This document shows positions 1 through 5,557 of a DNA stretch of 9,520 nucleotides, piece after piece (positions within the stretch are counted from its first letter, which is position 1; each line of letters opens with the position of its first letter). The notes below the pieces were generated by a model. The model was not told the DNA's origin. It did no database searches and saw only the letters and a program-made list of their open reading frames with translations. The translations under genes and the position numbers were made by a program. This stretch comes from Roseburia sp. (lineage in GTDB: Bacteria > Bacillota > Clostridia > Lachnospirales > Lachnospiraceae): NCBI GenBank assembly GCA_030844625.1, contig JAUUNJ010000073.1, forward strand, positions 1-9,520, given 5' to 3'.

Positions 1-1037
1 CATTACTAATTGTAGTTATACTGTTTAGCTCGTTATTATATAGTCTTTTAGGATTAAACTATTCATTTTCGAAAAAAGATAATGTTTATGGAATTTTGGG
101 ATTACCGCAAAATGATTTAGTTTTATCTTCAAATAAGATGAATGATATAGAAGAAGTCGAGCGTAAAATTGCTAATGATTACGATGTATCTTTTTCACAA
201 ACATTCTCTCAGACCACTTTAAAAATTGGTAATGAAAATGTTGTTACCATGGTTTATGGAAAAATTCCAAGTACTATTAAAGTAACAAAAGGTAATGTAC
301 CAGTAAATAGTGATGAAATTATTATAGGAAATAATTTAGCTAAAACGTTACATAAAAGTGTAGGAGATGAGGTCAACATAAAAACTAATAATGAGAAAGA
401 TAAAAAGTATAAAATTGTTGGCATTTATAATTCTGTGAACAATTTAGGTAAAGAAGCATATATATTGAATTCTGGATATGGAAAATTAGGTTGGCCTGTT
501 AAGACGAATCAGAAAGTTATTCAGTTTAAAAAACATGAGGATATTGATAAAATTCTTGATAAGAACTATAATTTAGGTACAAGTGTTATTATCTCAAATG
601 CCCGTTCTAGTACTGATAATTTGATAAAAGTAATTCAAAATGCTCTGTTCTTTATTTTGCTTATAGTATCAGTGATTTCATTAGTTCTTTCAGCTCTCAT
701 TACTTTTTTACTCACTATGGTTAATATAAAACAAGAGGACTCTGAACTTAAAATTAATAGACTGTTAGGTTTTACAGTGAAGTCATTAAGATTACAATAT
801 GTATTTCGAATTGAAATTATTACAATTTTAGGCTCAATTTTGGGATTTGGAATATATTACTTTTTCTCAGAAAGTGTGTTGAATATGCTAACTAGTTTAC
901 TAGGATTAAGTGAAATTGTTGTGAATTTGAACTTTTGGTCTATGGTAGTAGTTGTTGTTTTCTTTATGGTAATTAATCTGATAATTACTTTTATTTCAAC
1001 TTATAGATTGAACAAATATCGTTATATAAAAAAATAA
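1..1037 (+). CDS. FtsX-family ABC transporter permease, 5'-truncated by window edge
   Basis: The reading frame is open from nucleotide 3 at the window edge to a TAA at 1035-1037, so the true start lies upstream. The TTG at 96 is an internal codon. The visible 344 residues begin with a hydrophobic segment (nt 3 to about 65), followed by a long hydrophilic stretch of about 180 residues, probably extracytoplasmic. Three more hydrophobic segments follow at about nt 640-725, 810-870 and 930-1005, and the protein ends in a basic tail (YRYIKK). One membrane segment, a large outer loop, then three segments is the FtsX/MacB permease plan. The 'EDSELKINRLLGFTVKSLR' region before the third segment matches the cytoplasmic coupling loop of that family. 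Such proteins pair with an ABC ATPase for export or for lipid or peptide resistance. The ATPase would be upstream, outside the window. The substrate is unknown. Confidence 0.85.
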   Translation, partial: LLIVVILFSSLLYSLLGLNYSFSKKDNVYGILGLPQNDLVLSSNKMNDIEEVERKIANDYDVSFSQTFSQTTLKIGNENVVTMVYGKIPSTIKVTKGNVPVNSDEIIIGNNLAKTLHKSVGDEVNIKTNNEKDKKYKIVGIYNSVNNLGKEAYILNSGYGKLGWPVKTNQKVIQFKKHEDIDKILDKNYNLGTSVIISNARSSTDNLIKVIQNALFFILLIVSVISLVLSALITFLLTMVNIKQEDSELKINRLLGFTVKSLRLQYVFRIEIITILGSILGFGIYYFFSESVLNMLTSLLGLSEIVVNLNFWSMVVVVVFFMVINLIITFISTYRLNKYRYIKK

Positions 1038-1047
1038 AAGAGGTATT

Positions 1048-1797
1048 ATGTCTATTTCGTTTACTTATTGTGGAGTTGCATGTGGAGTCCTTTCTATTGA
1101 TAATAAATTTTATATTGGAATTGATCCTGATTTATCTCCCAAAGGAACATTAGTTCAGTTTAAAGGATTTGTGTCCGAGAAACAAACTAATGTAAATAAT
1201 GATAAGTCTCTTCTTAATAAAGTTGATGTATGGCTAATAACTCATGGTCATCATGATCATTTAGATGATGTAGGAAGAAATTATTTAAAGGGTAAAACTG
1301 TAATTTCTCCTAATAAGAAAATCTTAAATGGGATGTCTAGCTTAAATAACTTTGTTTTAAAATGGGGCGAAGAAAAGCAGTTTTCTGTAGGTGACTATCT
1401 TATTACTATCAAAGCCATACCAGCCTATCATGCTAGTAATTACATTATGCAAAAAATAGTTGGGAAAGTTAATGGGTATCAAATATCAATTGCAAGTTCA
1501 TCAGAAACTAAAGTGATTTATTTTACGGGTGATACTATTTTCTATTCAAATTTAACAAAAAGTGTTCCCAAAAATATAGATGCTATTTTTGCTAATTTAG
1601 GTGCTGTAAAATCTGATTCGTTTGGTGGACCATTTACAATGGATTTGAAAATGTTAAACCAAATGAATGACCTACTTCAACCTAAAAACATTTATCCAAT
1701 TCATATTGAAGACTATAGTCATTATAATACGACAAATAAAGAAGTAGAAGCTGCAAACTATACGGTTTTATCTATTGGAGAGACTATTGATATCTAA
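1048..1797 (+). CDS. MBL-fold (UlaG-like) metallohydrolase
   Basis: A 249-residue soluble protein with the full metallo-beta-lactamase-fold ligand set. It has HxHxDH as H66-G-H68-H-D70-H71 (THGHHDHLD), then H128 (PAYH), D162 (FTGDT) and H219 (YPIH). There is no signal peptide, so it is probably cytoplasmic. The arrangement resembles UlaG-like/RNase Z-like hydrolases, which cleave lactones or phosphoesters with two bound metals. The actual substrate cannot be told. The start is supported by AGAGG at 1039-1043, four bases before the ATG. It begins 10 bp after the permease stop on the same strand, so the two are probably co-transcribed. No clear terminator follows. The family call is firm; the function is open. 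Confidence 0.88.
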   Translation: MSISFTYCGVACGVLSIDNKFYIGIDPDLSPKGTLVQFKGFVSEKQTNVNNDKSLLNKVDVWLITHGHHDHLDDVGRNYLKGKTVISPNKKILNGMSSLNNFVLKWGEEKQFSVGDYLITIKAIPAYHASNYIMQKIVGKVNGYQISIASSSETKVIYFTGDTIFYSNLTKSVPKNIDAIFANLGAVKSDSFGGPFTMDLKMLNQMNDLLQPKNIYPIHIEDYSHYNTTNKEVEAANYTVLSIGETIDI

Positions 1798-2106
1798 TTG
1801 ATTAGATGAATAAACATATAGTAGAAAAGTTTTTGAATAAAAATAAGCTAAAGTGGGTCTTAAAATAAAGTTTACTCGTGCTAATACTGATAAAAATTGG
1901 GTAGTAGAGGTAGATTTTGTGTGGCTGTTTATTATGAAATTCGATAATTTAGAGTATTTGATGTTAACGATAATAATCTAAAACTCTTCGTAGATAATAA
2001 TGCATTTGGATTTAGTGTTTTACTAATATTATTAAGGTCCTAAGTTGAGTATTTATTGAATTTTTATTCTCACAATACGAGTTATTTTAAAAAAGGAAGC
2101 TCTTTT
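1798..2106. other. Intergenic stretch with a possible coding remnant
   Basis: No intact gene is visible in these 309 bases. On the plus strand, 1853-1981 is an open stretch of 42 codons ending in TAA. It reads in part as KFTRANTDKNWVVEVDFV, which looks protein-like, but it has no ribosome binding site and no recognisable family. It may be the end of a decayed gene. No convincing terminator was found after the metallohydrolase gene. The stretch ends at the left tip of an IS remnant. Confidence 0.4.
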
Positions 2107-2113
2107 TGAACTG

Positions 2114-2159
2114 CACCCCAAAAGTTAGACAGAAAAAATCTAACTTTTGGGGTGTTTTT
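2114..2159 (+). terminator. IS left-end hairpin with T-run
   Basis: A perfect 16-bp inverted repeat (CACCCCAAAAGTTAGA at 2114-2129, complement at 2139-2154) with a 9-base loop is followed by TTTTT at 2155-2159. It has the form of an intrinsic terminator facing the transposase gene. The only Shine-Dalgarno-like bases for orfA (GGGGTG, 2149-2154) lie in its right arm. Transcripts entering from outside would therefore both terminate and hide the ribosome site, a known way for IS elements to limit transposase made by read-through. Confidence 0.7.
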
Positions 2160-2162
2160 ATT

Positions 2163-2529
2163 ATGAAATTGACTTATGAAGATAAGGTTCAAATCTATGA
2201 ACTTAGAAACCAAGGATATAGCTTAGAGCAGCTTTCAAATAAATTTGAGATAAACATTTCTAATCTTAGCTATATGATTAAATTGATTAATCGATACGGA
2301 ATAGAAATCGCCAAAAAAAGAAAGAATCGTTATTATTCTCCTAAATTAAAACGAGAAATGATTGATAAAGTTCTGATTGGAGGTCGCTCACTGAGAAGTG
2401 TATCTTTAGATTATACTTTACCCAATCCTTCACTGTTGAAAAATTGGATAAGTACAATACAAGAAAAATGGGTATACTATTGTTGAGAAAACAAGAGGAA
2501 GAGTACCTAAAATGAGACGTAAACGTAAG
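2163..2529 (+). pseudogene. IS861-like transposase OrfA, frameshifted
   Basis: The start is ATG at 2163. A TTG at 2106 in the same frame lies in the terminal hairpin and is not a start. The first 100 or so residues carry the helix-turn-helix of IS3-family OrfA (GYSLEQLSNKFEINISNLSYM), which binds the IS ends. The frame is lost near 2448-2456. It then runs into an unrelated tail and stops at 2484-2486 (107 codons), while the family-typical continuation QYKKNGYTIVEKTRGR is found one frame over at 2455-2529. One inserted base explains this. The C-terminal leucine-zipper part and orfB are absent. OrfA here should not support transposition, though a truncated DNA-binding peptide could still be made. 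Confidence 0.8.
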
Positions 2530-2536
2530 TATTCTT

Positions 2537-3065
2537 CATATCAGAGAGATTGGTAAGAAAGCAGAGAATCTCATTCAACGCCAGTTTGAAGCTGTGGGGA
2601 GTAAATTAAATTGGAACAGTAGTCAATATAGTAGACATTTGTCTACTATTTTTATACAATCAAAATGGTTTAGTTTGTAAGCCGTATTGTGTCATGAACT
2701 AGGACATTTTATTCTTAAACATGAAGAAGATTATTTAACAGAATCTATTGATAATTAGGAAAAACTACTAGAAGAGGAGGCAAATACCTTCTCTGCTATA
2801 GGATTAATATATGACATTATCCTTTTATAAAAAATCTAGTATAGTTGTGAGACTTTTCAAATATTCAAAATAGTCTTGGGTTTCAAAGCAAGCTATTGAA
2901 GCTTATATCGTTGGACAAAATAGCCCACTACTCCTTTTTTGCAGTATCAAAGAGCAGATTATTAAAGAGTTCAACTATTACAAAGATTATCTTATCAAGA
3001 GGATAGAGCAATTTGTGAACAAAGAAGACCTCCTAAGATACTCTAAAAGTATAGCTTATTTATGA
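2537..3065 (+). pseudogene. ImmA/IrrE-type zinc metallopeptidase, decayed
   Basis: In the frame of 2537-2830 a zinc-peptidase signature is readable: CHELGHFILKH at about 2690-2722, then EKLLEEEANTFSA at about 2759-2797. These are the HExxH motif and the downstream EEEAN..A ligand region of the ImmA/IrrE (DUF955) family. The frame is broken by TAA at 2678 and TAG at 2756 and ends at TAA 2828. A family-like C-terminal stretch (VSKQAIEAY and onward) reads in another frame at 2877-3065, so there is at least one frameshift as well. No N-terminal start is visible, because the 5' side abuts the IS remnant. Intact ImmA peptidases cleave a partner XRE repressor to switch on mobile elements; this copy is dead. 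Confidence 0.72.
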
Positions 3066-3156
3066 CAAAGGATTATATTTGGAATAGGGATAACTTAACA
3101 GATAAAGAGGTAAAACAAAAAGCTGAATTGAAATTAATATTAATGTGAGGTAAATG

Positions 3157-3855
3157 ATGTATCAACCTGAAAAATTGAAGGCTCAGAGAAAAAAGCTAAA
3201 AATGACTCAAAAAGATATTGCGGATCAATTAGATATTAGCTATCAAGCTTATTCTGCATGGGAACGAGGAGTAAAAGAGCCATCTAAAGATAAAGTAAAA
3301 CAGTTGGAAAAAATACTTAAAGTACCAATGGGATATTTTACAGAAATTGAGATTGTTCGTCTGTATAATACATTGTCGAATAAAGGTAAAAATCAAGTAG
3401 TAGAATATGCACGTGACTTGGTGCAAAAAGAGAAAACTCAACAAGTAATATCTGTTTCAGAAAATCTCTACGAATACCATGTATACGAAAAAATGTCTGC
3501 TGGTATTGGTGCATCAGTTTACGATGATCAAAACTACGACACTGTTTATTTCAATAAAGAACTAGCTCATGATTTTGCCTCGTGGGTATCTGGTGATTCT
3601 ATGGAACCCAAATATCATAACGGTTCAGTAGCTCTTATCCGTGAGACAGGTTTTGATTATGATGGTGCAGTTTATGCTGTAGTATGTAATAACCAAACAT
3701 ATATTAAACGAGTTTACCGTGAAGAAAATGGTTTGCGATTAGTTTCGATTAATCCAAAATATAAGGATATCTTTATCTCTTATGATGAAGACCCAAGAGT
3801 AGTAGGAATCATTGTTGGAAATTTTATGCCGTTGAAAGAAGGAAGAAATGGATAG
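3157..3855 (+). CDS. hdiR: HdiR-like LexA-type repressor (XRE HTH + S24 self-cleaving peptidase)
   Basis: The protein is 232 residues from the second of two adjacent ATGs. The GAGG at 3147-3150 sits six bases before ATG 3157 but only three before ATG 3154, so 3157 is preferred; use of 3154 would add one Met. Residues 5-55 form an XRE helix-turn-helix (MTQKDIADQLDISYQAYSAWERG). The C-terminal half is a LexA/UmuD-like S24 domain with an Ala-Gly cleavage site in KMSAGIGA (A115-G116), the catalytic Ser in SGDSMEP (S148) and the catalytic Lys in TYIKRVY (K184). All parts needed for RecA-stimulated self-cleavage are there, so it should repress its targets until DNA damage. This layout matches HdiR of lactococci and streptococci, which represses itself and often a umuC gene. 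It overlaps the next gene by 8 bases. A small palindrome at 3133-3144, just before the ribosome site, could be an operator, but this is weak. Confidence 0.87.
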   Translation: MYQPEKLKAQRKKLKMTQKDIADQLDISYQAYSAWERGVKEPSKDKVKQLEKILKVPMGYFTEIEIVRLYNTLSNKGKNQVVEYARDLVQKEKTQQVISVSENLYEYHVYEKMSAGIGASVYDDQNYDTVYFNKELAHDFASWVSGDSMEPKYHNGSVALIRETGFDYDGAVYAVVCNNQTYIKRVYREENGLRLVSINPKYKDIFISYDEDPRVVGIIVGNFMPLKEGRNG

Positions 3856-4147
3856 AAGAAATCTATACGCAGGTGATTTACAAATAGATTACTTTTCTGA
3901 AAGCTACTCACATTTTGAGGAAGATTTCCAAAGGTACTCTAATATGAGCGTTCCACTAACATTTTTGACTGATGATATTCTTCGAACGATGGCATTATGT
4001 CACACTAACTACTTCAGATTAAATCAAGAAAATGCTAAGGATGGACGAAATCATTATTTTGTTTTTAAAGTAAAGCAAAGGAAAGAGATGAAAAATATAA
4101 GGCTATTTGAGTATAGCCACCATTCGTTAAGCTTAGAAGGAAAATAA
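3848..4147 (+). CDS. DUF5960 family protein
   Basis: A 99-residue protein of unknown function. The sequence around DYFSESYSHFEEDF and the block VPLTFLTDDILRTMA match what I recall of the streptococcal DUF5960 family, usually found directly behind HdiR-like repressors. There are no membrane segments and no known catalytic motif; the C-terminal part is basic. Its ATG overlaps the end of hdiR by 8 bases (ATGGATAG contains the hdiR stop), and AAGGA at 3839-3843 is its ribosome site. It is thus translationally coupled and very likely under HdiR/SOS control. In many streptococci a Y-family polymerase gene follows; here transcription ends at a terminator directly at the stop codon. Confidence 0.75.
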   Translation: MDRRNLYAGDLQIDYFSESYSHFEEDFQRYSNMSVPLTFLTDDILRTMALCHTNYFRLNQENAKDGRNHYFVFKVKQRKEMKNIRLFEYSHHSLSLEGK

Positions 4148-4178
4148 AAAGTACGGAAGAGTCCGTACTTTTGTTTTT
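4147..4178. terminator. Bidirectional intrinsic terminator between convergent genes
   Basis: GTACGGA (4151-4157) pairs with TCCGTAC (4162-4168) across an AGAG loop. The stem extends by AAAA/TTTT on the outside to 11 bp, with GTTTTT following on the plus strand and an A-run on the left giving a T-run on the minus strand. It starts on the last base of the DUF5960 stop codon and reaches the end of the methyltransferase gene, so it serves both. Confidence 0.9.
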
Positions 4179-5442
4179 AGTCTATAGTTTTGATAAAATC
4201 ACCAATTTTTCTAACAATCTCAGTGACCAATGCATTTCCCATAAAAAACATTCTCATTTTATCTGAAACTTCAACAACTGTTCCATCTTCTAGCTTTTTA
4301 TACGCTGTCCAATCATCTGGGAAATCCTGAAGACGCTCAGCTTCTATAGGAGTTAGAAGGCGGTACTTATTATTTACAAATAGAAAATGTGTAGAGCGAT
4401 TGACAGTTCCTTCAGATGTCAACATAGTCCGTCCTGGAAGGTTCAAATCATCATATGGTGACATTCCCCCCTCCGAGTAAATATATGTATGTCCATCAGC
4501 TGAGGTTCTTTCTAGTTTCTTCGGCCCCCTAAGATACTGAAATTTTTCTAGCTTAGCCTTATCCGTTAAAAAGTATTTATCAGGTACCTCAGTTTCATCT
4601 TGGAGAATTTCTCCTAGAGTAATAGGGTTACCATCGAAGTTGGCTGCTGTTTCAATAGAGTAATATTTCCCATGACGCATAACTCCAGTATTCCAAACCG
4701 TTCCTGTAAAGTTATCGGAAACAGCAACAATATCATCCTCTAGTTCATAGAAAACTTGGCGATTTTTAACAGGTGCTTGTTTTATTGGAAATTGAGTTGC
4801 AAATAATCCAGTTTGAAAAAGATAGTCATCATACTTATGTTCTTCAAAAACTATATCCTCATTTTCATATTTGCTATCTAATGATTTCGCATATTTTGTG
4901 TCGTTTCTAAAGACGAAAAAGAAAACTCGACGTCTTCTTTGACTTCTTCCGTAGTCAGCTGCATTAATAACACGCCATTCAACCGAATAACCTAAATTAT
5001 TAAACGCAGTAAGCATAATTGCAAAATCTCTGCCTCGCTGTTTAGAAGGAGCTTTTAGTAATCGGTCAACATTTTCGAGAATTAAATATTTAGGTTTAAT
5101 GATACGAGTTGCTCGGATAATCTCCCAAAAGAGCACCCCTTTCTTACCTTCAATACCTTGTTCATTTTTTTTACTACGTGCTACGGAATAGTCTTGACAA
5201 GGAAAACCACCGACAATCATATCAGCATCCATCTCTGCAAATTTTTCGTCAGGGATATCTGAGATGCTGATATTGATATTTTCACTATTAGGGAAGTGGT
5301 AATCATAGACTTCAAAAGCGTCTTGGGATTTGCGCGAAGGTTCCCACTGATTACTCCATTTAGTTTTGAAAAGATTTTTATCAGCGTTTTCTAATCCAAT
5401 TCGGAAACCGCCAACGCCAGCGAATAATTCTAAAACATTCAT
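4177..5442 (-). CDS. Type II DNA (cytosine-5) methyltransferase, M.Sau3AI/M.LlaKR2I-like
   Basis: Transfers methyl from S-adenosylmethionine to carbon 5 of cytosine at the site cut by the neighbouring nuclease, probably GATC. From the chosen start it has 421 residues with all main C5-MTase motifs in order: I (LELFAGVGG, residues 4-12), IV with the catalytic Cys (GGFPCQDYS, C82), VI (ENV, 123-125), VIII (QRRRRVF, 168-174), a target-recognition region at about 235-355, IX (RLLTPIEAERLQDFP, 361-375) and X (MGNALV, 401-406). The NQWEPSR and NAADYG blocks fit the M.Sau3AI branch. The start at 5442 is favoured over an in-frame ATG at 5463: AGGAG stands six bases upstream of 5442, while 5463 has no ribosome site and lies at the predicted transcription start. 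It is divergent from its nuclease. There is no N-terminal DNA-binding extension, so it is unlikely to be its own classical repressor. Confidence 0.92.
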   Translation of the reverse strand: MNVLELFAGVGGFRIGLENADKNLFKTKWSNQWEPSRKSQDAFEVYDYHFPNSENINISISDIPDEKFAEMDADMIVGGFPCQDYSVARSKKNEQGIEGKKGVLFWEIIRATRIIKPKYLILENVDRLLKAPSKQRGRDFAIMLTAFNNLGYSVEWRVINAADYGRSQRRRRVFFFVFRNDTKYAKSLDSKYENEDIVFEEHKYDDYLFQTGLFATQFPIKQAPVKNRQVFYELEDDIVAVSDNFTGTVWNTGVMRHGKYYSIETAANFDGNPITLGEILQDETEVPDKYFLTDKAKLEKFQYLRGPKKLERTSADGHTYIYSEGGMSPYDDLNLPGRTMLTSEGTVNRSTHFLFVNNKYRLLTPIEAERLQDFPDDWTAYKKLEDGTVVEVSDKMRMFFMGNALVTEIVRKIGDFIKTID

Positions 5443-5448
5443 GTGTTT

Positions 5449-5453
5449 CTCCT
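5449..5453 (-). promoter_or_regulatory. Ribosome binding site that sets the methyltransferase start
   Basis: AGGAG on the minus strand, six bases before the ATG at 5442-5440. It lies inside the seven-codon extension that the longer annotation from 5463 would translate, so it argues for the shorter protein. Confidence 0.75.
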
Positions 5454-5469
5454 GTGTATTCATTTTTTA

Positions 5470-5498
5470 ATTATACAAAAACTTTTTGTATTGATCAA
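5470..5498 (-). promoter_or_regulatory. Methyltransferase promoter with GATC in the -35 box
   Basis: Read on the minus strand: TTGATC (5498-5493), 17-base spacer, TATAAT (5475-5470). Spacing and -10 are ideal and the -35 matches the consensus in four of six positions. Transcription should start near 5463, giving a leader of about 20 bases before the ATG at 5442. The -35 sits in the palindrome TTGATCAA (5491-5498), so it holds a GATC, the likely target of the system's own methyltransferase and nuclease. Confidence 0.75.
5474..5490. repeat. 17-bp palindrome in the methyltransferase promoter spacer
   Basis: TACAAAAA-C-TTTTTGTA, a perfect inverted repeat with 8-base arms around one base. It fills the spacer and overlaps the first two bases of the -10 box. 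A related ACAAAAAGT occurs on the plus strand at 5534-5542 in the nuclease leader. It could be an operator for an outside regulator, or simply an AT-rich promoter feature. No C-protein gene is present nearby to bind it. Confidence 0.5.
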
Positions 5499-5515
5499 GG
5501 GTTAAACATTGCTTT

Positions 5516-5524
5516 TGGTATAAT
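5516..5524 (+). promoter_or_regulatory. Nuclease gene promoter, extended -10
   Basis: TGGTATAAT: TG at 5516-5517, one base, then a perfect TATAAT at 5519-5524. No good -35 lies at 16-18 bases. The only similar sequence, TTGATC at 5491-5496, is 22 bases away. Extended -10 promoters work without a -35. The predicted start is near 5531, leaving a leader of about 27 bases. This promoter faces away from the methyltransferase promoter. Confidence 0.65.
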
Positions 5525-5557
5525 GGTGATAGCACAAAAAGTATAAGAGGTTTTCAT

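Larger units (their letters stand above)
2107..2529 (+). mobile_element. IS861-like (IS3 family) insertion sequence remnant, left end only
   Basis: The left tip starts with TGAACTGCACCCC, the TG-type terminus of IS3-family elements. It is followed by a perfect hairpin and then an orfA-like frame starting MKLTYEDKVQIYELR, which I recognise as the IS861-type transposase first subunit. The recognisable element stops at about 2529, after the basic 'KMRRKRK' stretch of OrfA. There is no orfB (the DDE integrase domain) and no right inverted repeat. The next bases belong to a decayed peptidase gene, so the right part was deleted or the element was truncated by recombination. It cannot move by itself. 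Confidence 0.8.

Noticed and set aside
96..98. TTG at 96 as the start of the ABC permease
   Set aside because: The frame is open upstream to the window edge and includes a membrane segment typical of the family, so the gene begins outside the window.
3133..3144. ATTAATATTAAT palindrome as the HdiR operator
   Set aside because: It is made only of A and T, so it is likely by chance here, and I know no matching binding motif. Mentioned in the hdiR entry but not called.
4177..5442. Adenine (Dam/DpnM-like) methyltransferase for the GATC system
   Set aside because: The protein has the PCQ, ENV and QRRRR motifs of cytosine-5 enzymes and no DPPY motif of adenine enzymes.
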